Assembly: GCA_016859345.1 (NCBI GenBank)
Contig: CM029124.1
Coordinates: 22,786,480-22,850,479 of the forward strand
Reading direction: 5' to 3'
Length of the DNA: 64,000 bases
Origin: Istiophorus platypterus
Lineage: Eukaryota > Chordata > Actinopteri > Istiophoriformes > Istiophoridae
A program made the position numbers and the translations under genes. Below are positions 11,340 through 23,784 of this stretch, piece by piece (positions within the stretch are counted from its first letter, which is position 1; each line of letters begins with the position of its first letter). Under the pieces are notes generated by a model that saw only the letters and a program-made list of their open reading frames with translations, was not told the DNA's origin and ran no database searches.

Positions 11340-12320
11340 TCTTACCATCTCTTCCCATCTTTTACTTGCCTCCCACATCCCTCACGCCCCCCCAGTCCCT
11401 GCGTCTTAGAGTTTTGGACAAGGTTCGACCTTGCTGTGATAGACTGTTGCTGTGTTCATTCCTCTTTTTCAGGACACCTCTCACCTCCCCGGTCACAGGA
11501 GAGTGAGAGAAAAAGAAGAATGAAGTGGAGTCGGAGGAGGAGCGATGGATTTATTGACGCGAGGCTCGGGCAAGGGTCGATGCATCAGAGTCTGGATCAT
11601 AGTGGATGATGAGGCCTCTGGGTGTCAGGGACAACTTCATACAGGCCGAGCTGCACATTTATCTATCAAGCTCTCTGTCTAATCCATGCAACTCACTCTA
11701 TTAGCTGAGAACTTTTCCTAATTGTTCTGTCAAATGGTAAATCTTTATAATCCTATTTAAAATTTTGCTTTACTGTCGATTTTTTTGTGCCAAGTGTCCA
11801 TTGCTGTCTGTGTTTTTGTACATCAATTCCCAGAGATCAACTGTCAAATCAAACAAACTTTCACATATCTTTCCTTTAATTATCTGTCAATGAAGTTTGA
11901 GTTTCTCTGAGTAGAACTCTTCTTCTAACTCCAACTCAGCAATCACTGCTCATGCTAACTGACTAATTCTTCATATCCCAAGCCAGAAATCTAAAACAGA
12001 TTACTTATTGTGTGTCGGAGGATATGTCAGGTAGAAAGACTTATTTGCTACTGCATCTATTAGGAACAATTTTTTTGTTCAAACTACTGTTTGTGCTGAC
12101 CTGACATGAACGTGTAGTGGCTGTTTGAATTAGGACTAATTTCTGTCAAGAAAAATGGCAGAAGTTGTGTGCTCCATTTGATGAATAGACCAATAAAAAG
12201 TATGTGGCTTTGACAGACATAGCTGTTTGGCTTCCCTTCCTTTGCAACTTGTTTTAATGCACAAAACAGAACCTTAAACACCGCGCTCAAGAACCATTTT
12301 ATAAATCATTTTTTGAAACA
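11340..12320. other. Unique DNA without a clear feature
   Basis: A GC-richer segment at 11500-11660 follows the tetranucleotide array. The rest is AT-rich, and no coding signal is seen. Confidence 0.35.
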
Positions 12321-12329
12321 GGCACTTGT

Positions 12330-12560
12330 AATGGTTTTGACAAACAATGTCATCCTGCTGTTAATGTCAGATCGGAAAAGGCTAACATGGATTGCTTTGG
12401 AGGCGAATTACAGTTTAGATGACTTGCTGCGGTCTGTGGAGTTTCATGAACTGATGAACTGATATACTGATTGTTATAGGCCCGTCTTCTTAATATGTAC
12501 GAGCAGCTGAGGTTATGACTCTCCACTCCTCTATACCACAGCACTTTAAACTCTGTAATG
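12330..12560. promoter_or_regulatory. Candidate conserved noncoding element
   Basis: A repeat-free block of mixed composition, including a run around GGCGAATTACAGTTTAGATG and ATGTACGAGCAGCTG (an E-box CAGCTG at its end). The texture contrasts with flanking A/T homopolymers. Composition is the only evidence. Confidence 0.3.
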
Positions 12561-13595
12561 TTTCTGTAATGAAATTGTACATTTAGATATATTTTATCAT
12601 TTTTGCCTCCATTTTAATCTCCATAATTCTTTGTGCGAAAAAAAAAACGGTTTTTGACACAGATCATTTTATTGTAACATTGTAACACACCTTTTCTTTT
12701 TTTTTTAGCACCACCTCTGTGGGAAGACCCTATATCATATGCTAGGTTTTCTGTTGTTGTTTTAAAGTGATGTTTAACGGTGCTTTTTATTTAGACTTTA
12801 AACTTTGAGAATGATATGGGCTTGAATGCAAACTGTCTTACTGGCATCCGTTCTTTGGGTGTTTAGGTTTAACGGGTGACCGCGTTTTACTTAAAACCAA
12901 TTGAAAGTGAAATTAAAGGTCTGTGTTTTCAACAGCTGCTGTCAATATAAGTAGCCATGACTGTTTCAACTAAAAGGTACCAGTTAACAAGATCATTTGT
13001 TAACGATTTTAACAAAAAAAGCTACAGAGGCGCTCCTCTTTCTGTTATTGTATCAAAATTGCCTCATTCTAAACAATTGTTGTGATTGGTGAACAGATGG
13101 AAATCGGTCTGAAAGGGAGGGGGACCAAATACTTTAGTGAGGGCGAAAAAAAATGAGCTTGCTGATTGGTGTGGTTTCCAAGCTATAATTATTTGTAAAT
13201 TCAGGGGAAATCCAGCCTTGTTGGTCAGATTATAATGCAACAAGGTGATGATACACATAATAATAATGTGCCTCACAATGGGTCAGGCAGTATAATTCTT
13301 ACTCTAATCAAATTATCATTTAAAGAAGCTTAGTACAACCCACCCTCTGATGTGGATCACAGAGGTTAGTATGGATTTATGAAGAGGTCAGGGACCAGTG
13401 TTGCACTGAGGGAGGGCTCAGTGTGTTGAATAATACAGTAGATGATGTTAGGGGGGCACATGAAGCCTCCTCCCATGATGCTAACATGCTTCTTTGTTAT
13501 TTTAGTCTCTAGCAGAACAGGGGTAGTCCATCTGGGTTAGCTGTAGACTCACTCTGTACCGTCCCAGTGAGGAGTACTGTGGCTTTCTGCAAGGA
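12560..13595. other. No recognisable feature
   Basis: AT-rich unique sequence with short A and T homopolymers. No gene is seen. Confidence 0.4.
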
Positions 13596-13629
13596 CAGGA
13601 CAAGACACAAAGAGTTCAGGGGTAGCAGT

Positions 13630-13975
13630 CCGACACGAAATGCTAAGGGACTGAAGAGGGAGAGGAAAGAGTGGAGAAGAGGGACATTAAGAAAGAAGAA
13701 AAAAATTAGATATAAGGAGTAGAGGGATTAAAAGTGCGCAGGAGAAACTGGGAGCATGATAAGGAAGAGGTGCAGAGCCAGGAAGTTAGAGAAAGAGTAG
13801 AAACTGGGAGATAAATTTAATAAATGATTAAGGAAATGGAAGAAAGCAGGAAAGTGAGAAGGAAAAAGAACAGGCTAGGGAGAAGATAGTGAGATGAGAT
13901 GCAGGAAGAGAGGAAAGAAATAGGAGACCTGAGGATTAGAGGATGGTGAAAGAAGAGAGGGATGTAAGTTTTTCA
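13630..13975. repeat. Purine-rich tract
   Basis: About 350 bases with a strong excess of G and A on the + strand and no regular unit. It is low-complexity DNA, probably an old GA microsatellite region. Confidence 0.8.
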
Positions 13976-14410
13976 TATGAAACTATGATTTAAAAAGCCA
14001 AGTAAAGAATGGGAAGACTGAGTTTAAGGTGGAGATGTGAAAAGATGTAATCAGTACAGAAAGGCAATAAATGATACGGAATTACATTACTGTAGTTCTA
14101 TATACAAAACGATATATTGCATTACAGATTTTAAATACAGACATGCTATAGTTTAATACCAAACATTTTAGATACACGATATAATATATCCACAGCAATA
14201 TCTTACAACATAAGTTACAAAGTATTGTAGGTTGACAGCATATGATAAGATAATGGAATATGATAGGATGATGATCTCTGATATCAAATAATGTGAAAGC
14301 AGTAGTCCTTATGAAAACATTCAATGAGAAAAATATGTGATGAAATAATGTTACACTATCATGTGATGGTACAATACAATATGATATATGACATGTTATT
14401 GTAGTATGAT

Positions 14411-15063
14411 CAGTGGTGGAAAGTAATTAAGTGCATTTACTCAAATAGCATGCATACTGTAAGTACGACTTTGAGGTACAACAGTAGTACTTAACTAGAA
14501 CACTCCTCCTCATGCTTCTGCATTCTTCCTGACCTTACTTACTTTCTCCTCATTACGTTTAAAAGTGAAATTTTGTACACACTATATTTTAAGTTATTTT
14601 GGAATTTGCTACCTGTCAATTTTAGCTCCAAAGACTCCCTCTTCTGATTGGAGCATTTTCACACACAGCACAAATGTTTATTCATTTATTTTTTGCTGTA
14701 ATGTCAATATAATATATGTTGTGTATGTTCCTTATTTTTGAATACAAAACATATGAGCATCTTATAAAACACAGTAGAGTGAACTGCCCTGAGTAAAAGA
14801 ATATTTTCTCCATCTTGACCAGCTGCAACATTAAAAGGCTGCTGACATGTTTTTGCATTAGTATTAACATTACAATAATGTACTCTAAAACAATTTAGCA
14901 CATACATGTCAAAATGGGTAGTTCTACTTTTGATAGTTTAAGCATACTTTGTTACTAAAGTAATTTCTGAATGGAGACCTTTTACAAGAAATGGAGCATT
15001 TCTCATTGTTATACTGCTACTTTTATTTCAGTGAAGGATTCGAAGGATTTAAACACGTTCACC
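14411..15063. mobile_element. Old non-autonomous DNA transposon, about 650 bp
   Basis: The left end CAGTGGTGGAAAGTAATTAA and the phrase GTGCATTTACTCAAAT match the start of a repeat I know to be abundant in percomorph fish. The right end, CTGCTACTTTTATTTCAGTG then AAGGATT, matches the inverted other end, where intact copies close with a CCACCACTG-type terminus. That terminus is decayed here to GTTCACCC. The interior is AT-rich and noncoding, as expected for this family. Superfamily (hAT-like or other) is not decidable here. Confidence 0.7.
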
Positions 15064-15840
15064 CAAAGCTAATTGTCACCTTATGTATAATATAATGCAC
15101 TGTTATAGATGAAAACACAACGGTATTATATAGAGTAGCACCACCTCAACCCGCTGCTGTAAAATCCTGTATATATGCTAATGCAGTAAAAATCCAATAG
15201 TATACTGTTTATGAAATAATATAATATAAAAGGACCATTTCTCTTAACAAGTGTTTTTCTTTTCTTTTGAAATGAGTACATTTTGCTGATCATAATTCTG
15301 TTCTGAAGTCAAATTTTGAACAGGGCTTTAACAATATGGTAAAATATGTAAAACAAAAAAAAATCTGAAAAATGAATGGGCAATGATCGGAAATGAGGGA
15401 TGGGAAGAATTTAATTCCCCCATCTTCTTGCTAATTGTTTAGTTTAGCAGCAGTTTGAAATGTGTCTGAGTGTGTGAAGGCGTGTATGCCTGCAAGCCTG
15501 TGAGCAGTACCAGAGGGGACAGCATGAATTGTATCCAGCATCAACCATACACAAACTCACACTTCCAGTTTGCCTCTCTTCTGGTCTCGTGTTATAACTA
15601 CCTACGGTATAAGTTCGGACAGTCAAGGAAATCTAAAAGAGAGAAGTGTTGGGAGACAGAAGAGCGAGAAAGGAAAAGCAGAAACACAGTGAAGGGAGGA
15701 ATAAAAAGAAGAAGAGAAAGTTGTGGACAAAGAGCAGACTAGGCTACTGCTGCCTGTCATACTGTGTCACAGTCACTGGCACTGACTGTCCAACATAAAA
15801 TATTACTTGCAGCAGTGTTCAATTCCTCACAAATCCATAT
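15064..15840. other. No recognisable feature
   Basis: AT-rich sequence, with a purine-rich segment at about 15630-15735. No gene is seen. Confidence 0.4.
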
Positions 15841-15841
15841 G

Positions 15842-15900
15842 TTTGTGTGTGTGTGTGTGCGCGTGTATGCGTGTGTGTGTGTGTGTGTGTGTGTGTATAC
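15842..15900. repeat. (GT)n microsatellite
   Basis: An interrupted GT array (GCGCGTGTATGC in the middle) that directly abuts the left end of the inverted-repeat element at 15901. Confidence 0.95.
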
Positions 15901-16150
15901 GTACTTCTATCCGTGTGAGGACTAGTTTGAGTTTTAGACCTTTGGAGTAAAAAAAAACAAAAACAAAAAAATTGCCTGTCCTTAAAACTTTAAAGTGCTG
16001 TTGGTGGGATCAGACCTAGTTTTAGGGTTCAGGTTAGAATGAGGTTCAGGTCAGCGTTGGGGATAGGCATTCATTTGTGATAGTTGATGTTATGGTAAGG
16101 GGCTAGGGAGTGCACTATGTCAATGAGTGTCCTCACAAAGATAGAAGTAC
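15901..16150. mobile_element. 250-bp inverted-repeat element (MITE-like), copy 1
   Basis: The first 22 bases (15901-15922, beginning GTACTTCTATC and ending GTGAGGAC) are the inverted complement of the last 22 (16129-16150, GTCCTCAC to GATAGAAGTAC) with two mismatches. The interior carries no open frame and includes a poly-A-like run (15949-15970) and diverged GGTTCAGG-type words. A related sequence lies at 52553-52690. Short size, terminal inverted repeats and lack of coding fit a non-autonomous DNA transposon. The target-site duplication is not clear because the left flank is GT repeat. Confidence 0.75.
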
Positions 16151-16635
16151 AAGTAGGGCACCAGACAGGCAGGAGGGTAATTTGGTTTGGCACTAATGCA
16201 GGGCCAAAGATCCATGCTCGGGGTGGGAAAAATGTCTCTCTCACACACACAGTTTTTCCAGTGTAATTTAAATGAAAGCAGACGGTTCACAGAAGCTCTG
16301 CTACTTCACAGCGTCTCAGAGACCCTCTGTAAATGTTCACTTGGTAGACATGGCAACCTGACAGCGTGTGAGTGTGTGTGTGGGAGACTTTTTTAAGGCC
16401 CCTGCTGTACGTGTCCACACACTGCATTGCTTTTATTGTATGTAAGCATTGTATATAAAATGTACCTAATGTGTCGTTCAAACTATGAGTGCTTGTGTGT
16501 GAGCACTTGTATGTGTTTCTGAGTATGCATGCACATAGATAATGCTTGTATGAGCATTTTTATATATACAGTAAATAGCCATTTTTCTGTGTCTGATATA
16601 CACATGTAGTTATTTGTATGTGTGTGTATGTCTGA
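16151..16635. other. No recognisable feature
   Basis: Unique sequence with scattered GT words near 16365 and 16490-16625. No gene is seen. Confidence 0.35.
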
Positions 16636-16639
16636 GCTT

Positions 16640-16900
16640 TTTATTTTGGGCAGTTGGCTGTGAGACGGCCTCACACCCTGTCACAGCTGCTCTTCATGCT
16701 CGTCTTCCACGCTTCCGCTCACACTACCAGTGGGGCGATTATACCCTCGCCACTGTCACCCTGTTTACACCTTACGCCGCCACCAATTACCAGGCTTTGA
16801 CACCCAGGCTGGGGGGAGTGTAGGTTGGTGGTGTGCTGGGGGGCAGATTCACACCCTTGGCCACACTGTCACAGCCTTACCTGTGAATAGATACACAAGC
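16640..16900. promoter_or_regulatory. Candidate conserved noncoding element
   Basis: A markedly GC-richer, repeat-free block in an AT-rich setting, with several CpGs and the words GGGGCGATTATACCCTCGCC and CACCAATTACCAGGC. Two overlapping frames cross it without coding character. It could alternatively be a short unrecognised exon. Confidence 0.35.
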
Positions 16901-17174
16901 AGGAATGAGGCTAAGCAGGGAAAACACAGTTATGTTACACAAAAAGACAATATTCGTCAGTGCAATTACTTTACATGCAAGCAAATATTTTGATTATAAC
17001 AAGTTCAAAACAATATTATTATATAATAAAAAAGAGTCAGAGTTCAGTAAATGGCTTCACTATTTTTGGATTAAATATTTTAAATTGTTTCAACTTCTAT
17101 CAGATAGCCTGTCAAGAAATTTGCTACTATTCATCTTGCGCCATTGTCATTACAAACATTTTAGGTGTTAAATC

Positions 17175-17345
17175 AAGGCCAACTGGACTTGGTTGCAATT
17201 TTTTTAAAGACATTTCACCTCTTATCCAAGAGGCTTCCTCAGTTCTGGCTGACTGGTGGGGAATCCCAGGTATATGACCTCTGGGGAGTTAACTCTTCCA
17301 AGATAACCATGATCTGGATGGATGAGAATCTCCACAGAAATCTAT
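17175..17345. mobile_element. Dispersed repeat fragment (RNA-element 3'-end type)
   Basis: The phrases CATTTCACCTCTTATCCAAG, CTGACTGGTGGGGAATCCC and ATGATCTGGATGGATGAGAA belong to a well-known fish dispersed repeat. I associate it, tentatively, with the ends of Penelope-like retroelements. The same phrases recur in inverted pair form at 37229-37580. No coding part is attached here. Confidence 0.6.
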
Positions 17346-18110
17346 GCTACTGTTAGTATTTAGCCCAAAGCACTGTGCCACAGAGCTGTTAGCATGGCTT
17401 CAGGTCAACATACATACATACATTCAGAGGCCAGGGTTTAGCCTCTGATGCTGATTTTGATCTAATGTCCCTGGCCAGACAGAAAAAAAAAAAAAAATTA
17501 CATACTGTATTTTATGAAATGGACAAAATAATGTGATAAATATGCATAATATAATACAGTGCTCATCCCACCGTAAGCAGCACAAGGTAATTAGCTACAG
17601 AAACATGCAAGGACATTTGAATACATTAATTAACTTGTTTATTTAAATCAATTCTAGTTTTGTGCTTTTTTTTGGTGCTAAACTATTGTCATTTAAACAC
17701 CTCACTTTGTGTTGAAGGGATTATGCTTTTTGAGCTGGTAGAAGGCTTTTAATATGAAGCATCTGTGCAGGTTTTATTTAGACAGTAGCCTCACATCAAA
17801 TGAACAAAAAAGAGCAAAGTAAAACAAAGGACAGTAACAACAGTGTCCTCTATATGTGGAGTTTTGAAAATGACACGACTGTTATCCTGAATATCAACAT
17901 AAGACGAAGTTCTGAGTTTGCAATAACAGCAGTAGATCGGAAAACAATCGGAAGTGTTTAAAAATACACTTCTGTACCATATAAAAATGAGGATAATTTG
18001 TCAGCGGGACATGTCTCTTAAATAAGCATTGTTTAAATGCAGTTTAGACCCATATTTGAAAATTACTTTTCTAAAAGCGTTCTTTAAAACCTAAATAGCA
18101 ACTCTCTCAC
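17346..18110. other. No recognisable feature
   Basis: AT-rich unique sequence with an A run at 17484-17497. No gene is seen. Confidence 0.4.
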
Positions 18111-18127
18111 TCTCTTTCTCATCTCTC

Positions 18128-18222
18128 GTGTGTGTGTTAGTGTGTGTGTGTGTGTGCGTGTGACTGTGACTGTGTGTGTGTGTGTGAGTGTGACTGTGTG
18201 TGTGTGTGTGTGTGTGTGTTTG
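18128..18222. repeat. Interrupted GT array
   Basis: GT repeats punctuated by GTGACTGTGACTG variants. A CA-rich stretch follows at 18320-18343. Confidence 0.95.
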
Positions 18223-18494
18223 TGGATGTTAAGGGGTGCTGCACAGAGAGGTGAGTGTGGTCTACTGTGTGATTGGGTGGGACAGAGGGCTTGGCCTGGA
18301 GCACAGCTATGATTAATGGACACACACACACAAACACACACCATCATCCGTCCTCTCTGGCCCACACTTGGATCATGTCTTTTTAACCCCTTTAACACAC
18401 TCACATAGACACACATACCATTCGCCATAGTCCTGTTTCAGCTAATGTTCCCTGCACACTGGCCCAGATGTTTGTGCGTGTGTGTTGGTTTTTG

Positions 18495-18655
<161 letters not shown>

Positions 18656-18739
18656 ATGAGCTGACCTGCTTGGTCCACCTGCTCTCCCCAGCTGGCCAGG
18701 CTGAGATAGAGTCGGATACCGTAAATATCTGGACAAGGC

Positions 18740-19200
18740 TCCGATGGGCTTTACTTCACCTCCCTCATTCCTCTCTTCTCCTTTCTCCATTTCTGCCCTC
18801 TCTTCTCTTTCCATCTCACTTCACCTCCCTCCTTCCATCTTTTTCCTTTGTGCTTATCTCTATGATATCAACCCCTCTGCATCTCTCTATCTCCTCTCTC
18901 CTCATCCTTCATCTGACCTCCTTCTCATACCGTCCCCTCTCTTGTCCTCTCTTTTTTCTCTCATTCACCTCTCCCAGTTCCTTTCCCCCTCTTTAAAGTG
19001 CTTTCCTTTGTCTGTCTTCTTCTTTTCCACCTTTTTAACATATTCTTTACCTTCTTCCATTTTCTACTTTCCTTTCTTTTCATTGCCTTGCATCATTTCT
19101 CGTCTCCTTTTGATTATAGCGTTACATAATATCTTTCCTCTTACCTCATCTTTCTACATTCTCCCTTTCTTTCCATTTAATCTTTTCTTTGAGATTTTGA
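18740..19200. repeat. Pyrimidine-rich tract
   Basis: About 460 bases dominated by C and T on the + strand with irregular TCTCC/TTCC words. The long Ser/Leu/Phe frames here reflect composition only. Confidence 0.85.
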
Positions 19201-19204
19201 GGCA

Positions 19205-19560
19205 TTGATACTGTCTGAGTTTTTAAGTCTTGTCTCTTCTCCATTGGATGGAGAATGGACCATTTATAAAACCCTGCTGACAAACAGACAAGTGACCGCC
19301 AGTGGGGGGGTTGTACATGGGACCCTGGCTACAAAGGGGTATCTGGCATGCCTGGACTGTAATGCTGCAGATGCTAGCCTTTTACTACACAGAAGGAGAC
19401 CGATTTTCATGTGTCAGGTTGGAAGGCCTGGCACCATTGTCAAGCGCTTGACTTGTTATTGTGGATGGTTATTTTCAGAGTTAACAGCAAAGAAAAGACA
19501 ATCATTGCTGACAAGACTACGTGCAGCCCACATCACTTACCTGTCATCATGTTAACTTAA
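19205..19560. promoter_or_regulatory. Candidate conserved noncoding element or unrecognised exon
   Basis: A repeat-free, GC-balanced block right after the pyrimidine tract. It contains an open + frame of 116 codons ending at 19555, rich in Leu, Arg and Cys, that I do not recognise. It ends cleanly where AT-rich DNA resumes. The long clean frame plus abrupt edges make either a regulatory block or a retroelement fragment plausible. Confidence 0.3.
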
Positions 19561-19918
19561 TCAGAACTGATCAACTATTTGGATGCTTTTAGGGATAGCT
19601 GATTTGTTAAAAGTGGTGTGTTCTATTCAAGACAACATGCTGGTGCTTCATTTATGATGTAGCTTCTGTTGGTATATTTTTCTTGTTTAGTTTAGGATCT
19701 GTTTCATTGGTTAATCATGTAAATGAAAGTAGTTAGATATCAACAAGTATAATGTTAATACTGGACAGTTCAGCAGTTCAGCTTTTTGGCACTAGACATA
19801 AACAATAGACATAAATCCTGAGCTGCACAATGGTCAGATTTGAACATAATCCCTAGCAATACTTGGCTGATATGGTTAAGCTTTCCTCTCCCTTTCCTCC
19901 CTCATTACCACCACTGAT
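19561..19918. other. No recognisable feature
   Basis: AT-rich unique sequence with no gene. Confidence 0.4.
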
Positions 19919-20098
19919 GTCCCCTTGAGCAAGGCCTTTAATCCAAACTGTTCCAGTGAAGCTGCTTAGTGGCCAGTTGGGGTTATACTGGGAAGCTTCC
20001 AGGTATGAATGTTTGTAACTGTGTATGTCTGGTCAGATAATTCCCATAAAAGAAGGGATGGCTGTCTGTTAAACTTCCCTGAATAAAAAGGTTAAAAG
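19919..20098 (+). mobile_element. tRNA-type SINE, 3' part
   Basis: CCCCTTGAGCAAGGCCTTTA followed by a CAAACTGTTCCAGTGAAGCT-type stretch and GTGGCCAG is the conserved body seen in several fish SINEs. The segment then runs through GAATGTTTGTAACTGTGTATG to a CTTCCCTGAATAAAAAGGTT tail. The tRNA-related head with promoter boxes is not recognisable upstream, so the copy is 5'-truncated or decayed. Confidence 0.6.
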
Positions 20099-20099
20099 T

Positions 20100-20690
20100 C
20101 ATAAGCAAAAGCGTTTTGGTTTTTTTTTTCGTAATTCAAATTTTCTTTTCCTCTCCTCCTAAATTAAAATGCTTAGTTACTCATAATTGTATTCTCAATT
20201 ATAGGATCCAGTTTGGCCAAAATGCTTTTGGTTTTTTAAAAAACTATCTAATGAGGTGTATTGTAAGTTGTTTTCTTCACACTCTGAAACCCATTGCAGC
20301 CCTTCCTAATATAATGCATTTTTCAACATACATCCTACGAAGACAAAAAAAAAAAAAGAAAAAGAAAAATAGACAAAACACAACTTATTTAAGTTAATGC
20401 TTGCATTATCAACACATACATACTGTTTCAGAGTGCCAAGACATGCATAAACTTCTTTTGTCATTTCATGACAGAGGTTGAGTGAGGTGTAAAAGATGTA
20501 CACTGAGGGAACTGCTTGTTTGGCTAGACCACGGACTCTACTGGGGCCCTGTCCCTGGCCAGTTTCAGGGAGATGTCTGTGCATTCCACAGATACATGAG
20601 GGATGCAAGGCTCCATGATTTAAACCCAAACTGTTGGCCTGATAGCTTGCTTGCAACCACATCTGCCATTGTAAGGTATTGTGTTTTTGT
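20100..20690. other. Unassigned, possibly upstream part of the gypsy remnant
   Basis: It includes T and A homopolymers (20119-20129, 20345-20357) and a GC-richer block at 20480-20660 that reads open in one frame. That block might be decayed gypsy polyprotein sequence, but I see no motif. Confidence 0.3.
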
Positions 20691-21485
20691 CAACTGATAA
20701 CCATTTTGTATATGGCATCATTTTGTAAGACTCATTCAGTGCACTGAAGATGGGCCATACTTTGTAGTAAATGTCATTTGTGGCCTTTGCGTTATCCACC
20801 AGATGGATGATGCCATTATCTCATCAAAGCAATTCCTTGCCATTGTATTTTCAGATGGCTTCATTGTAGACATCAGAATTATATGATCAGAAAATGTGCA
20901 ACTACTGCAAAGAGCTGTAGCCAGATTAGAGAAGAATTTCATAGACAGTTAGGAACTTACCCATGTTGAGATCAAGTATTGTCTCTTTGGTTCACATTGA
21001 AAAGGTGTTTTGCATCTTAACCGTGAGCTCCATCAGAGTGACTAGATCAGGTTTAGTTTGCTTTATGGACAGTGCTGCAGTTGGGCCATAGGTTATTGAA
21101 TCTGGAATCTATTAAAAAAAACTGTTCCTATTTTGAATATTTTTTGCAGGGATCTTTCTTTTTTATGTGGTGTTGTAGGGTCTAATTTTCCTCAGGGCAT
21201 CTACTTTTTCAGCTGGATGCTATGGGAGACTCACAAAGAAATGGCAGTGGTTGGTGAGTTTGCTTCAACTTTGTCTGCTGCAGAAGTGGGAGGTGGGGGT
21301 GTGGGACACACCATTTATTTCTCATGAACATCTGCCTCATCCTCCAGATAGTACACCTCTGCAATGCCATTCCGAGGTACCATGGCCTGTTTCACCTTGA
21401 TACTCTGTATCAAAGCCTGTGAAAGTCATTACTTTCATGCCTCTTTTCGGCTGGAGTGCAACAGTGAGGCCAGCACCAGAAATGT
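20690..21485 (+). pseudogene. Ty3/gypsy-type reverse transcriptase and RNase H remnant
   Basis: One frame reads TEDGPYFVV then CGLC and, slightly later, QMDD (about 20742-20816). The spacing is that of the gypsy reverse-transcriptase segment containing the FGLCNAP-type motif. About 50 bases on, GFIVDIRII followed after a stop by SENVQLLQRAVARLEKN (20853-20932) fits the catalytic YLDD segment and the helix after it, with the aspartate pair lost. YCLFGSH (about 20979) fits the following Cys-Leu-Phe position. GSNFPQGIYFF (about 21180) and a later stretch fit the start of RNase H. Stops and frameshifts are frequent and key catalytic residues are gone, so it is dead. Order and spacing of several weak matches carry the call. 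Confidence 0.6.
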
Positions 21486-23780
21486 GATTTTCTTTAAATG
21501 ACTGAATGATAGTCTATGACTGAGTGACTGAATGATGAAGTTATGCCACTGATCAGTCAAATGTCGCATGACTAAGTGCTGAAGTTACACCATTGGTCAG
21601 CCAGCTGAGTGATGGAGTTGTCTTTAACATATGTGTATTTTAATATTGTCAGATGATGTGGTTGCAAAATAAAAATTTTAGCAGTGCAGAGCAGCAGCTT
21701 GGAAATCTATTGGAAGTGACTACTGGTTAACAGTATCTTTTTCATACTTGTTCATTCCTATTCACATTTTTTATGTTGTCTGACAACAGAAACAGAAAAA
21801 AAACATGTAAATGAAAACAGAGTTGGTGGAGATTCAGCTGTATTAAAATACTGTATATGTGAGCACAGACAATAGGAAAGAAGCAGACAGAAAAAGGGTG
21901 GCGCAGCCAATAGTCTTGTTCAAGTGTAGAAATGACTGATGCTGCACCCAGCACATAAAGTAAGTCTTAGAGCTCCAACACATCTTACAGTATGAAACTG
22001 TGTAAAAAAAAAAAAAAAAAAAAAAAGCAGTGCTAACTAGAATTAACAGCCATTACCGGTGTTTTCAATTGAAACACAGTATTATATTATCAGTCACAGT
22101 TCTGACTGTTCACAAATTTACACCTCCTATGAGCAAAAAACGGTGGGTTCCAAAAGTCTGAAACTTTTTGCCATTCAAGTGAATGGTTCGAGGACATGCA
22201 GTAGTATAATTCTTAAAATATCTTAGTAGACCCTTTCAAGAGTACACAATATGATAATACTATCTGTTAATTGAGGTGTTTTACTGATTTCCTTTTTTAG
22301 AAATCTGTTGAACGCATTTTCTTCCAGAGGTACGAGCAGGGAGCAAATTGATCTGGTCATGTAAGCTTTTGCACTAGTTAGATGAAACTGATAAATTCAA
22401 ATAAGGACAAACTATTGCAAGAAAAAAAAAAAAAAAACACAGACACAACTGTGACTGGTGGGATAAAGCAGGTTCATACTCCAGAACAGCTGAAAAAAAT
22501 AACCTTTTTTGTATTTGTGACGGAAAAAATCAGGCAAGTCCGGTAAAGCATATCAGCCTGCAATTTTAAGATGAAGCTGTCATTTAAAGAATGTCTTAGC
22601 AGTGACATTTTATTATTGCATTAATCATTCAACATGAAATAGCACTTTGAAAAAGCTGACATTTTTTAGTCATTTTAAAGTTACTAAAATATTACTGTGA
22701 AAGTATAAGTGAACTTTCATATATTGATGTTTTCCCCTTCTTTATTTCTCTTCCAACAAGTTCTAGCTTCAAGTGTTTTACTCTCTGATTTAAAGTAGTA
22801 ATCTATAAAATCCTAGTTGTGAGTTGATATATATTGAGTTGCACTGTTGTCATGGCACCTGACCCTTCGCCAAGCCCCGTCCCGTTAGTTACAGCTATCC
22901 AGTCTCCCAGAGCACATAAGCAGTTTACAGTGATAAGAGTGGCATATTTATCACTTAAAATTCTTGGTCAGGATTAAAACAATAGGTCTATGATTTTAGA
23001 CAAATGCGGGCTTCTCATTTCTTGCTGCTGAAAATCAGTGAGTTTCCCATGACTATCTAACTACTTAATGCTAATTATTATCCATTTATACCTGACTTGT
23101 TTTCAAATGAGATGTATTTAAAAGGGTTTTAATTATTTAATTGCTTTGCTACATAAATTAAATCAGGCTAAAAGACTGAAGCTAAAGCTACCAATACCAG
23201 GGCATTGGCTACACAATTTACATAGAAGTAATTCTGCTCTTGGGTTTACAGTTTAGGGAAGAGCACAAAAAAGTACTTTATGTATATGAAAAACTAAGGA
23301 TTATAACATTCATGGTTAGATGCACATATTGTAGATCTGCTTTTCTTACAATACGTTTAACAATGTTGATGAGTAAGAACATAAATACAGGTTTGTGCAG
23401 AGCTTCAGGAAAGCTATAGCTATTTTGGCTAAGCCGTACTATGATCAAATTAAAAAGAAAACTCATACTGGGAAGAAGTAATAGACTAATACTTAGGCTC
23501 AATCTGTCCTTGACCAAACTCACATTCCACGCTGCATACACCCTGCAAGAAGACACAAGCATTTAAATGGTGTCCCTATTTGAAAACACTTTCTGTTCTA
23601 AGAAACATAAATGAATAGGTCTCATATACAAATAGGTACATATACAGCAAGTAACTTATTTTTTCATTTATCCATTATTAATAAAAAAATGACCAATTAA
23701 ATTAAATTTTTATTGATGTGGTTCTAGTAATATATTTTCAAGTTTAACAGAAACCAGATTCAGAGCAAGAAAGTGAGAGG
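21486..23780. other. AT-rich unique DNA with homopolymers
   Basis: It contains a 23-base A run (22004-22026), a 15-base A run near 22422 and short repetitive phrases around 21500-21610 (ACTGAATGATG/TGAGTGATGG words). No gene is seen. Confidence 0.4.
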
Positions 23781-23781
23781 T

Positions 23782-23784
<3 letters not shown>

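Noticed and set aside
10957..11506. 150- and 141-codon + frames
   Set aside because: They are Tyr-Leu-Ser-Ile translations of the (TCTA)n array, which lacks stops in these frames.
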